A DNA stretch of 51,293 bases from IMG/VR virus record IMGVR_UViG_3300047445_000035, positions 1 to 51,293 of that record. The stretch is one strand, 5' to 3'. Positions 29,099 to 37,351 of the stretch are shown in pieces. The DNA is from a virus. The notes below the pieces were generated by a model. That model did not search any database and was not told the origin of the DNA. It saw nothing but the letters and a program-made list of their open reading frames with translations. How positions within the stretch are numbered: the first letter of the stretch is position 1; each line of letters starts with the position of its first letter. A program made the translations under genes and the position numbers.

Positions 29099-29256
29099 TT
29101 ATTTATGACTTGGTGGCTAAATACCACTACTCCCAGGTAATTAACAATGAGAAATACCGTAAAGCTCTTGCACCTAAGCAGGAGCTAGATGTTGAAGAGT
29201 TTAAGAAATTCCTTCAACGACTTGAAGACATGAAAGAGGAAAATAATATTGGCTGA
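29095..29256 (+). CDS. 53-aa protein, unknown
   Basis: ATG at 29095 overlaps the MazG-like stop (ATGA); TGA at 29254-29256 overlaps the reductase start by 8 bases. MIIYDLVAKYHYSQVINNEK and ELDVEEFKKFLQRLEDMKEE are helical and charged. Too short for routine calling; its double coupling supports translation. Function unknown. Confidence 0.6.
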   Translation: MIIYDLVAKYHYSQVINNEKYRKALAPKQELDVEEFKKFLQRLEDMKEENNIG

Positions 29257-31210
29257 ACAAAGCTTGCGTAGTAAACTAATTGCTCGACGTACCTATAATC
29301 GCCCTCTGAACGATGAGGGCACTGTGTTTGAAACATTTGAACAAACTGTTGATCGTGTAATTGGTCATCAGGAATGGCTCTGGAACAGAGCTATGGGGTT
29401 GCCTGAGAACGATGATGGAGAATATGGAGAACTCGAAGAACTTAAACAACTCATGCTGGAACGTAAAGTCCTCATGTCAGGACGTACACTTTGGCTTGGA
29501 GGTACGGATGTTGCTAAGAAACGAGAAGCTTCTCAATTCAACTGTAGCTTCACTAACGTCGAAACAGTGTATGACGTTGTTGACGTCCTCTGGCTCCTCA
29601 TGCAAGGTTGTGGTGTCGGATTCCGTCCAATCATCGGACAGCTAACTGGCTTCCAGAAGCCTATTGAAGAGATTGAAATTATTCGATCTACCCGAAAGGA
29701 GAAAGGTGGAAAGACAGAAAACACAGAAACCTTTGAAGACGGGGTCTGGACAATCCAAATCGGAGACAGTGCCGAAGCTTGGAGTAAGAGTATCGGTAAG
29801 CTGGCCAGTCATAAGTTTCCCGCCGATAAACTTGTACTCGATTTCTCGCAAATCCGACCAGCAGGAGAAAGGTTGAAAGGTTATGGATGGATTTCGTCAG
29901 GTGATGAATCAATTTGTACTGCCTATATTGCTATTGCTAATATCCTTAATCGGCGTGCTGGTAGCTTGCTTACTCGTATTGACATTCTGGATATTGTTAA
30001 TTGGCTTGGCACCGTTCTATCTTCTCGTCGATCTGCTGAAATCGCCCTATTTGAATACGGTGAAGCGGAATGGGAAGAATTCGCTGTAGCTAAGGATAAA
30101 TGGTGGGAGAATAATGTACAACGTGCCCAGAGCAATAATTCTCTGCTCTTCAAACAAAAGCCTAGTAAGGCTGCCCTTACAGATATATTCAACCTTATGG
30201 TTGCTTCCGGAGGAAGTGAACCTGGATTCATTAATGGTGAAGCTGCAAGTAAGCGAGCCCCATGGTTTAAGGGAGTTAATCCTTGCGCCGAAATCCTACT
30301 GGGAAACAAATCATTCTGTAATTTGACGGAGGTAGATGTTGCAAAATTCAAAGGAGATTCCGCAGGACTTCGTAGGGCTGTACACCTTGCTGCAAGAGCT
30401 AACTACAGACAAACTTGTGTTAATCTCCAAGACGGCATCCTACAGGAAGCTTGGCATCTCAACAATGCCTTCTTGCGACTCTGTGGTGTGGGACTTACTG
30501 GTATCGTCCGAAGACCAGACTTGGCAGCATATGATTATAGTGAGTTGCAGCGAACAGCAGTTGCAGGAGCATATAGCATGGCTGACGAGCTTGGACTTCC
30601 GCGTCCAAAGAACGTAACCACTGTTAAACCTTCTGGTACATTGTCTAAGGTGATGGATACTACAGAGGGCTTGCATAAACCTCTTGGTAAATACATCTTC
30701 AACAATGTCAACTTCGGTAAGCATGATCCTCTTGTACCTCTGTGTCGTGCTGCTGGCTATAAGGTAGTAGAAAATCCAACTGACCCTGAGGCTGTCCTGA
30801 TTACATTCCCCGTTAAATGGGAAGATGTTCCATTCGATAAGTGGAACGGTATGGATGTAAATCTGGAGAGTGCTATTAGTCAATTGGAACGGTATAAGAT
30901 GCTGATGACTAACTGGTGCCAGCAGAACGTATCTGCTACAATTAGCTATAGTGTAGAAGAGGTTGACGGTATTGTAGACTGGCTGCTTAACAACTGGGAT
31001 AATTATGTTGGTGTATCTTTCCTGTTTAGGGCTGATCCTACTAAGCGTGCTAAAGATTTGGGTTATCTTTATCTTCCTCAGGAAGTCGTAACTAAGGAAG
31101 AATACGATGATTATGTTGTAAACCTCCAGCCAATTGAACTCGATAAGGCAAATGATATTGATGCTCCTATCGAGGATGAATGTGCTTCTGGTGCTTGTCC
31201 AATCCGCTAA
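29249..31210 (+). CDS. nrdJ: Class II (adenosylcobalamin-dependent) ribonucleotide reductase, monomeric type
   Basis: 653 aa, TTG start at 29249 with GAGGAAA upstream. Reduces ribonucleotides to deoxyribonucleotides using B12. FNCSF near 97-101 supplies one active-site cysteine, NPCAEILL near 343 the radical cysteine, and the C-terminal CASGAC (645-650) the pair that is re-reduced by thioredoxin. It resembles the one-chain Lactobacillus-type enzyme; no beta subunit or NrdG is encoded nearby. Activity depends on cobalamin made or imported by the host. Last gene of the rightward arm before the terminator. Confidence 0.92.
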   Translation: MAEQSLRSKLIARRTYNRPLNDEGTVFETFEQTVDRVIGHQEWLWNRAMGLPENDDGEYGELEELKQLMLERKVLMSGRTLWLGGTDVAKKREASQFNCSFTNVETVYDVVDVLWLLMQGCGVGFRPIIGQLTGFQKPIEEIEIIRSTRKEKGGKTENTETFEDGVWTIQIGDSAEAWSKSIGKLASHKFPADKLVLDFSQIRPAGERLKGYGWISSGDESICTAYIAIANILNRRAGSLLTRIDILDIVNWLGTVLSSRRSAEIALFEYGEAEWEEFAVAKDKWWENNVQRAQSNNSLLFKQKPSKAALTDIFNLMVASGGSEPGFINGEAASKRAPWFKGVNPCAEILLGNKSFCNLTEVDVAKFKGDSAGLRRAVHLAARANYRQTCVNLQDGILQEAWHLNNAFLRLCGVGLTGIVRRPDLAAYDYSELQRTAVAGAYSMADELGLPRPKNVTTVKPSGTLSKVMDTTEGLHKPLGKYIFNNVNFGKHDPLVPLCRAAGYKVVENPTDPEAVLITFPVKWEDVPFDKWNGMDVNLESAISQLERYKMLMTNWCQQNVSATISYSVEEVDGIVDWLLNNWDNYVGVSFLFRADPTKRAKDLGYLYLPQEVVTKEEYDDYVVNLQPIELDKANDIDAPIEDECASGACPIR

Positions 31211-31233
31211 TACATTCGTATAAGCAAAAAAAA

Positions 31234-31263
31234 AGCCCCTAGGGACTCTCATCCTTAGGGGCT
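31234..31263. terminator. Bidirectional terminator at the convergence of the two arms
   Basis: AGCCCCTAGGGA (31234-31245), loop CTCTCA, TCCTTAGGGGCT (31252-31263), a 12-bp stem with one G-T pair. Nine A residues on the left give a T run for leftward transcripts, so the late operon stops here; rightward transcripts from the reductase meet the same stem. Confidence 0.9.
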
Positions 31264-31268
31264 CTTCC

Positions 31269-32039
31269 TTACATCACATTCTTTTTAAGTTTCCCAAGCC
31301 ATGCTGCTGTCAAATCAACAGCTGCTGATTGGGCTGTAATCCTTAGGAAGAAGCTGTTCTTCTCCGTAGTAATAATCCCAGGTTCTGCATCATGTCTGTA
31401 TGGCCCACCAGAAGAGATTGTAAATTCTAGTGGCAAACGAATTGTACCGTTAGAAAGTCTCTGTCCAGTAGATACTGTAATGTAATTGATCTGACCACCA
31501 CCAGCCTGTCTGTTCACACAAGCAAACATAGAAATCTCAGACAAGGTGTACCCTGCTGGTACAGTGTAGACAGAAGATCGAGCAAAGGAATATCCCGCTT
31601 GAATAATCTGTCTAACTGTTCCACCACCTGTATCTCTAATACTAATATCTCCAGCATTAGTGAATCCACTACCTGTTGCTGTTACAAAGCAAGTGTTAAT
31701 AGCAATGTATGTATTAACCATAGCTACAGCAGTTGTGCCATTCATTATAACAGTTTCTTGAACCTCGTTATAATTAGCGTCCAGCCCTTGTACAAGAACT
31801 GTTTGAGCGCCTGTACCTGCTGCTGTGTCATTAGCACTAGAGGAAACAACCTCCATTAACGTAGCTGTAGTCTTGAACGGGTAGAGAATACCACCACGCC
31901 ATACATCTGTATTAGCTGCTGATACTGCTGTACTTCCTAGAGCAGCAACACGACGATACCCATTGACTTGTCCAAAGCCAATAGGATCACCAGCACCGTG
32001 CTCCATCATTGTTTTCATTACATCGTTAATAGAGGTCAT
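31269..32039 (-). CDS. Putative virion structural protein
   Basis: 256 aa, last gene of the late arm. Beta-rich and low in lysine at first (GQVNGYRRVAALGSTAVS), with VWRGGILYPF, VLVQGLDANYNEVQETVIMN and GGGQINYITVSTGQRLSNGT. The pattern resembles uncharacterised virion proteins I know from other podoviruses, in which a similar gene sits beside tail fibres. No cleavage or enzymatic motif. Role is inferred from position and composition: a minor head or tail-decoration protein. Confidence 0.6.
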   Translation of the reverse strand: MTSINDVMKTMMEHGAGDPIGFGQVNGYRRVAALGSTAVSAANTDVWRGGILYPFKTTATLMEVVSSSANDTAAGTGAQTVLVQGLDANYNEVQETVIMNGTTAVAMVNTYIAINTCFVTATGSGFTNAGDISIRDTGGGTVRQIIQAGYSFARSSVYTVPAGYTLSEISMFACVNRQAGGGQINYITVSTGQRLSNGTIRLPLEFTISSGGPYRHDAEPGIITTEKNSFFLRITAQSAAVDLTAAWLGKLKKNVM

Positions 32040-32048
32040 ATTTCCTTT

Positions 32049-32300
32049 TTATTTAAATTGTAAACGTAAATAAGCACATTCGGCTTCAAGAGCTTGAATG
32101 CGTTCTTGATTTCCTTCCCGCAATGCTCTGATGCTTTTAGAATCCAATTCTTTCAATTGCCTAATAATATCTTTATTGAAATCAATGATATTTTTGGTTT
32201 CTGCATCTAGAGCATCCATTTGTACTTGTGCTTCTTCTTCGGCTGTCGCATCCCTTGTCAGCATGCTGTTTGTAGTTTTATCGTAGTATGCAATTTTCAT
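32049..32300 (-). CDS. Small coiled-coil protein next to the tail fibre
   Basis: 83 aa from the ATG at 32300; an in-frame start at 32339 lies inside the fibre gene. MKIAYYDKTTNSMLTRDATA then an acidic helix (EEEAQVQMDALDAETKN) and a coiled coil (IIRQLKELDSKSIRALREGN). Small genes right after fibre genes often encode fibre-assembly chaperones, which this could be. Starts two bases after the fibre stop. No firm family. Confidence 0.6.
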   Translation of the reverse strand: MKIAYYDKTTNSMLTRDATAEEEAQVQMDALDAETKNIIDFNKDIIRQLKELDSKSIRALREGNQERIQALEAECAYLRLQFK

Positions 32301-32301
32301 A

Positions 32302-34428
32302 TTAGCTATTCTTAAATCCCCACACAGTGACAGTTCCATTGGACGAAGACAGATTACCTGTGCTAGCCGAAAGCTGGAATCCAGTGACTACACTAGTTGT
32401 TGTTTGCCTACCAAAATTTCGGATCACTGTAGCACCCGAGCTGCCATCAAGCCATGTGTCAGAAACCATTGTCTTGACTCCTAATGAGGAATTGACTCCT
32501 CTAACCCAAATCTGAGAGAAAATTGCTGTACCCGAGCCAACGGCATTGTTTAAAGTGAAGGATGTCTGACCACTCTCATAAGAAGGTGAATTGGTACTTC
32601 CCGTTGTATCCCAAATGGTATATGCACGATTATAACCCCCGGTCACTGCGGAACCAGCCACAGCTAATCGAAGTCTTAAGTTTGCCGAAGACGCAGTAGT
32701 AATCCCAGAAATTATAATCAAATAATCATCATAACTAGAAGAGAACAGCGTCAGAAAGTCCATAGATGCAGCGGCTGGAATTGTTTGTTTTGTCAAAAAT
32801 GCCATCCCACTAGAGCCACCTGCTACTGTTTGGAACGTAGGATCAACACCAGCACCGTTAGAAGTTAATACCTGCCCCGCCGCACCAGCCGAAGTAATAC
32901 CAACCGCGCTAGTTCCATTCCCAAACAGGATGCCCTTGGAAGTTAGAGTGGCAACCCCTGTCCCACCATTAGCAACACTAAGCGTACCTGTCAAATCCGC
33001 TACTGGAATTGTAGCAGAGGCAGTGAACGCACTCGTTCCATTCCCCTTAGTATATCCAGTAAGTGTAGTTGCTCCGGTACCACCATTAGGGACTAGAACG
33101 GTTCCTGTTACGTTAGCAGCATTACCAGAGATATTACCAGAAACATCAGAGCCAGTAATTGTAGCAACGGTAGTGAAGGCAGAAGTACCATTCCCCTTGA
33201 CATACCCTGTAAGAGTTGTAGCTCCTGTACCACCGTTAGCTACAGCTACAGTGCCAGTGACATTAGAAGCTGTTCCCGTAGTGTTCTGGTTGAGTGTAGG
33301 GAAGTCTCCAGCTACAGCAATAGACAGGGCTCCAGTACCCGTGGTGGTCTTAACAATACCAGTAGCCAAAGAACTAGTACCAGCAGAGAAGTCTGTACCA
33401 CTAGTAGCCGCTACAAGGGCATTAGAAGAGCCTTTAAGCACACCAGAGGCTGTGGTCTGTAGGGTGATGGCAGGAGTGGTAGTTGCTGTCGCTACAGAGC
33501 CATTAAATCCGTTTGCGTTGACAACAGATACGCTAGTAACGGTACCAGCAGCAGCAGCTCCAGGAATAACCACTGTAACATCATTCCCTACATTAGAAGC
33601 TGTTACACCAGAGCCAGTAAAATTGATTGTACCGGTGGTTGTAGTAAGCGTTACTCCCTCATCCAAGACTGTAACGTTAGGACCGGCTGGGCCTGTAGCT
33701 CCTGTAGCACCTGTTGCCCCTGCTGGCCCTTGTGCTCCCATCGTACCGGATACATAGATGTTCCAGCTTGCAATAGTGCCAGAGCCATTGGTGGATTGAC
33801 TAGCCAGTACCAGAGTTGTAGCGGAATAGCTAACCACCTGACCAGACATCCAGTTGGTACTGTTGGCACTATCGATAACAGCAATGAACTGTCCTGTACC
33901 AAATTGCTTACCAGCTTGAGTGGAGAATGTCTTATTACCCGTTCCAATTGTGTTGGAAGTGGTGCTAGTGGCTACTAGAGCAGCAGCAAAATTAGCAGCA
34001 TTAGTTGCGCTAGTTGCAGCAGATGTAGCACTGGTAGCTGCATTTGTAGCACTAGTAGAAGCACTTGTGGCACTCGTAGCAGCATTAGTAGCTGATGTAG
34101 CTGCTGCTGTAGCAGACCCTGCTGCTGCTGTAGCACTAAGAGCAGCATTGTCAGCAGACTGTTGTGCATCATCTACGAGGTCAGTAATCAGGGACAAATC
34201 ACCTACGTCCTGAAGACGTAAGGGTTCACTACCGGATACAGGCTTAGGGAGATTGAGAATACGCTTACCATTCATATCCAGATTGGTAAGCATCCCATTA
34301 GGCTCACCAGTTGGATTGTTACGATATAGCACTTTGTTCTGGAATTCATTCTCAATAGCAGTGAAATTCCCGTTAATCAAAGTTGTATCGTATGTATTGA
34401 TAATGTCGTTTAGAGTGAGCTTAGCCAT
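32302..34428 (-). CDS. Second tail fibre with collagen-like segment
   Basis: 708 aa. Residues 1-60 resemble the tailspike N-terminus (INGNFTAIENEFQNKVLYRN, then NPTGEPN and LDMNGKRILNLP), so both attach to the same virion site. Residues 95-150 are an Ala/Ser/Thr coiled-coil run, and about 235-250 is a Gly-x-y collagen-like stretch (GAQGPAGATGATGATGPAGP). A module NGGTGATTLTGYxKGNGTSA occurs about three times. The last 160 residues form a separate beta domain (GMAFLTKQTIPAAASMDF) likely to bind the receptor. No S74 domain here. Start codon overlaps the stop of the tiny gene upstream (TAATG). Confidence 0.85.
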   Translation of the reverse strand: MAKLTLNDIINTYDTTLINGNFTAIENEFQNKVLYRNNPTGEPNGMLTNLDMNGKRILNLPKPVSGSEPLRLQDVGDLSLITDLVDDAQQSADNAALSATAAAGSATAAATSATNAATSATSASTSATNAATSATSAATSATNAANFAAALVATSTTSNTIGTGNKTFSTQAGKQFGTGQFIAVIDSANSTNWMSGQVVSYSATTLVLASQSTNGSGTIASWNIYVSGTMGAQGPAGATGATGATGPAGPNVTVLDEGVTLTTTTGTINFTGSGVTASNVGNDVTVVIPGAAAAGTVTSVSVVNANGFNGSVATATTTPAITLQTTASGVLKGSSNALVAATSGTDFSAGTSSLATGIVKTTTGTGALSIAVAGDFPTLNQNTTGTASNVTGTVAVANGGTGATTLTGYVKGNGTSAFTTVATITGSDVSGNISGNAANVTGTVLVPNGGTGATTLTGYTKGNGTSAFTASATIPVADLTGTLSVANGGTGVATLTSKGILFGNGTSAVGITSAGAAGQVLTSNGAGVDPTFQTVAGGSSGMAFLTKQTIPAAASMDFLTLFSSSYDDYLIIISGITTASSANLRLRLAVAGSAVTGGYNRAYTIWDTTGSTNSPSYESGQTSFTLNNAVGSGTAIFSQIWVRGVNSSLGVKTMVSDTWLDGSSGATVIRNFGRQTTTSVVTGFQLSASTGNLSSSNGTVTVWGFKNS

Positions 34429-34592
34429 TAGCCTTTTACTTTCTTCAATCGAGGGTTGGCCTTCTTAGCCTTCTTACTAGCTCCACGAGAAGCAGCAGCG
34501 AGAATGGCTCCAGCCTTATCCTTACTAATTCCTTCTTTCTTAGCAATCTTATTCTGGACTGCCTTAAAGCCTGGATGTGCTTTCTTAGCCAT
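34428..34592 (-). CDS. 54-aa basic phage protein
   Basis: ATG at 34592; TAA overlaps the fibre start (TAATG). MAKKAHPGFKAVQNKIAKKE then AGAILAAASRGASKKAKKAN: about one third of residues are Lys or Arg. A very similar small protein is common beside tail or head genes in phages, function unknown. Strong positive charge suggests DNA binding inside the head. Too short for routine calling. Confidence 0.75.
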   Translation of the reverse strand: MAKKAHPGFKAVQNKIAKKEGISKDKAGAILAAASRGASKKAKKANPRLKKVKG

Positions 34593-34864
34593 TATTTCTT
34601 TTTCCTCTTATCGTATTGGTTCATAGCCCGATTCTTACTCTTAGAGATAACCTGTAGATTCTTACCACTCTTATCACTAGTGTTGTGGTTCTTGTGGTCA
34701 ACATCCTTACCATCACCCTTGTGGGCTTTACCAGCCTTCACCATCTTTGCACGAGAGGCATTACGTTCTGCCCTCCGTTTCTTCTGAGCAGGCTGGCTAT
34801 TGTATTTACGCTGACGAATAGAATCAGCAGTAGCCCCCTTCTTAAATTGTCCCTTCTGCGGCAT
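34592..34864 (-). CDS. 90-aa basic protein with HNH-like remnant
   Basis: ATG at 34864 and TAA at the next start (TAATG). KDVDHKNHNTSDKSGKNLQV recalls the core of HNH-type proteins (DH, HN, NL), while the rest (RQRKYNSQPAQKKRRAERNA) is highly basic. No zinc cysteines and a short length make a working nuclease doubtful, yet similar proteins occur near phage structural genes. May be a DNA-binding virion component. Confidence 0.65.
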   Translation of the reverse strand: MPQKGQFKKGATADSIRQRKYNSQPAQKKRRAERNASRAKMVKAGKAHKGDGKDVDHKNHNTSDKSGKNLQVISKSKNRAMNQYDKRKKK

Positions 34865-34971
34865 TAATACATTCCCTTCTTCTTCTCTTTATTCTTCTTA
34901 GTACGTTCTCCTCGGTATGGCTTAGCTCGTTTCTTAGCCTTGTCCTTGGATGTCTTAAATTTATCTGGCAT
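34864..34971 (-). CDS. 35-aa lysine-rich protein
   Basis: ATG at 34971, stop overlapping the next start (TAATG). MPDKFKTSKDKAKKRAKPYR then GERTKKNKEKKKGMY: more than 40 percent Lys and Arg. Lies one base after the transglycosylase stop. Too short for routine calling, but three such basic genes are chained stop-to-start here, which supports translation of all three. Confidence 0.6.
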   Translation of the reverse strand: MPDKFKTSKDKAKKRAKPYRGERTKKNKEKKKGMY

Positions 34972-34972
34972 G

Positions 34973-35524
34973 TTATCGTCCTAAGATTTTAGAAATATAA
35001 TTCTGTGTTTCTGCTGGAAGCTTGTCCTTCCACGCATCCCCATTCTTCGTGATAGCCTTCTTCACGTTGCCAACTCCGTAGTTGTACGCAGCTAGCGCCT
35101 TCTCATAATCCCCATTAAACTCTGTAACCAAAGCTTTAAGATAGTCTTTGCCTACACGTCTATATTCAGATTCAGATGTGTCCTTAGCAGGAGCAATTCC
35201 ATATCCTGGGTCTTTAGCTGTAGCTGGGAGAAGCTGTGTAATCCCCTGAGCACCCTTAGGAGATGTCAGAAGTCCTCCCTTAGCGTCCAAGTGTTGCCCT
35301 TGGCTTTCAGCTTGCACTAGATTGGTGAACACACGGTCAAACTGATTCTTCTGTTTAGGAGCAGCTTCATTCCTATACTGAGGAGGAGGGGCTGTGAAGT
35401 CCATACCAAAGAACTCCATAGCATTCTGTACCAGCCCCTTCTTAGGAGCTTCAGGCGCAGCCTCAACCCTTACAGGCTTAGCCACCCCAAAGTCTTGACC
35501 GAAGAACTCATTCGCTTGATCCAC
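34973..35524 (-). CDS. Virion lytic transglycosylase (SLT domain)
   Basis: 183 aa from the GTG at 35524, with GGAGG 6 bases upstream; longer frames lack a signal. Residues 68-183 are a soluble-lytic-transglycosylase domain: LVQAESQG with the catalytic Glu, SPKGAQGITQLLPATAKDPG and ALAAYNYGVGNVKKA. The first 60 residues hold a repeated motif, NEFFGQDFG and MEFFGMDFT. It probably bores through peptidoglycan during DNA entry, as the T7 core protein gp16 does. Overlaps the previous gene by 17 bases. Confidence 0.88.
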   Translation of the reverse strand: MDQANEFFGQDFGVAKPVRVEAAPEAPKKGLVQNAMEFFGMDFTAPPPQYRNEAAPKQKNQFDRVFTNLVQAESQGQHLDAKGGLLTSPKGAQGITQLLPATAKDPGYGIAPAKDTSESEYRRVGKDYLKALVTEFNGDYEKALAAYNYGVGNVKKAITKNGDAWKDKLPAETQNYISKILGR

Positions 35525-37349
35525 TAGGCACCTCCATGTAGCTGGACTTGATATTATTAAAGTCGCCACCAATATACTTGTAAGACTTACCGTTCTTAGC
35601 TTTGACCACTTGACCCACTTTAAGCTTTGCGGGATCAGGGAATACCGAAGGCATGAGCAAGTGTTTATTGTCTTCCCAATACTTAGCATAATTCGTTGTA
35701 CCCTCCAAATGGGCTCCCATACGAATCACGGCATTCAAACCTTGTTCAGCTTCTTTGAGAGCGTCAGTTGTAGCGGAAGAAGAGATTGTTTGCTGAGCAT
35801 TAGGCTTTTCTACAAACGATACACCACTACCATTAAATTTAATATCTACATTATCAATGATACGCTGACCCCCTTGACGGAAGGGAGCCCCTCCTCGTGC
35901 TGGAGCATAATCGATAGACTGTAGCAAACGACCTTCAACAGCTTGTTTAACTGCTGGCTCATAATTAACTTGGAACACTTTCTTAGCGTTCTGCATTGTT
36001 CCAATGTCCAGCAGCCCTTGTTCAGACAGCTTACCAAACTCAGGAGAGCCATAGAAGCTTGTCAGTTCTTTAAGCTGAGAGGCAGGAATTGGGCCAGAGA
36101 GATTGCCAGTTTGTTTTAGAACATTGTTAACCGAGTTAACAGCTTCCAGTTGATTCTTATTCTTATCCCCAATAGCAGAGCCCTTCTGAATCAAAGAGAG
36201 GCTTCCTTTCAGCGTAGAAAGAACAGCTTTCTCATCAGGCGTACCAACCACTTGCGGTGAGTTGGTACCAGCATCAGGGCCAAGACCAAGTTGAGCGAGT
36301 AGGCCAGTAATAACAGGAGTACCAGCCAATTGAATAAGCGTGGGGTTATTACCGAAGAGAGAAGAGACAGCGACAGCATTTAGATATTTAGGTTCCGTAG
36401 TTACCATGAGCTTGGCTTTGTACATACGAGAGTCAAACTCATTCTTGAGAAGCTGAAGCTCTGTATCCGATTTAGTTTTAGGATCAGCAAGCTTAGTGAA
36501 GGAACTACCAATGTCATCAACCAGTTTCTGCCATGGAGCAGCAAGCTCAGGATTCTGAGCAGCAATAGCTTGCAGCCCTTGCTTGATACGGTTTACATTG
36601 TCATTGAACAGCAATTGTTTCTGTTCAAACGGAATGCTAGGATTGCCAAGCAAGTCCTTCTGAATGGAGTTGAGAGCATCAAAGTTCTTATCCGCAATGT
36701 CAACCAATCCTCGAATAGCGTTCTGCTTATTCACATGCTCTTGCATTGTAAACAGATGAGTTTGGGCAGAACGATTCTCAGCATTGACAGCACGGGTTTC
36801 AGCATTGGCTTTTAAAGCATCTGCTGTTTGTTTGTCTAGAGTGATCTGAGCCTTATTAGCTGCAATAGTCTTTTCTTTGGCATCCTTAGACATATTAGGG
36901 TAGATGGTGAAACCAGCAGCACTAGCCCTGTCTAAGTCATCATTGAAACGCTTTTGTTCATCTTGAACCTGTCTCTGAGCTTCACCAATCTCCGTACCCT
37001 CTGTGAGGCTCTTACGGGCTTCATTAAGCTCTGTAATATATTCAGGATAGGAAGCAGCAAACTTAGCGTAATTAGCTCGACTTGCTGTTCCCACCTGTGC
37101 TGCATTCCAAGAGCCAGATGTTAAAGCATCGGAATAGACATTCTGAGATTTAACATATTCGCCTACAACAGCATTCTTACGGTCGAGGGCATCTTGCTGT
37201 CTCTGATTGGCAATTCCTTTAGCGAAGATGTTAGTTACCACCTCCAGAAGAGGATTGGGCTGGAACGGTACTTGTTGCTCTTGTACTGGAGCTACAGGAT
37301 TAGCCCCAGCCCCCTGAGGGGCCGAGAGCGTTGTAGTAAAATCTGCCAA
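35508..37349 (-). CDS. Internal virion (ejection) protein
   Basis: 613 aa, largely helical and rich in Ala, Gln, Asn and Lys, with long coiled-coil runs (EAQRQVQDEQKRFNDDLDRA, ADALKANAETRAVNAENRSA). Starts two bases before the end of the space after the 1571-aa gene. Such proteins, between the T7 gp14-like protein and a transglycosylase, form the core that is ejected into the host. No enzymatic motif. C-terminus (KVGQVVKAKNGKSYKYIGGD) looks like a small beta domain. Confidence 0.75.
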   Translation of the reverse strand: MADFTTTLSAPQGAGANPVAPVQEQQVPFQPNPLLEVVTNIFAKGIANQRQQDALDRKNAVVGEYVKSQNVYSDALTSGSWNAAQVGTASRANYAKFAASYPEYITELNEARKSLTEGTEIGEAQRQVQDEQKRFNDDLDRASAAGFTIYPNMSKDAKEKTIAANKAQITLDKQTADALKANAETRAVNAENRSAQTHLFTMQEHVNKQNAIRGLVDIADKNFDALNSIQKDLLGNPSIPFEQKQLLFNDNVNRIKQGLQAIAAQNPELAAPWQKLVDDIGSSFTKLADPKTKSDTELQLLKNEFDSRMYKAKLMVTTEPKYLNAVAVSSLFGNNPTLIQLAGTPVITGLLAQLGLGPDAGTNSPQVVGTPDEKAVLSTLKGSLSLIQKGSAIGDKNKNQLEAVNSVNNVLKQTGNLSGPIPASQLKELTSFYGSPEFGKLSEQGLLDIGTMQNAKKVFQVNYEPAVKQAVEGRLLQSIDYAPARGGAPFRQGGQRIIDNVDIKFNGSGVSFVEKPNAQQTISSSATTDALKEAEQGLNAVIRMGAHLEGTTNYAKYWEDNKHLLMPSVFPDPAKLKVGQVVKAKNGKSYKYIGGDFNNIKSSYMEVPSGSSE

Positions 37350-37351
37350 AA

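Noticed and set aside
32930-33757. Rightward 275-codon frame opposite the second fibre
   Set aside because: Low-complexity Val/Pro/Ala shadow of the Thr/Gly-rich fibre repeats.
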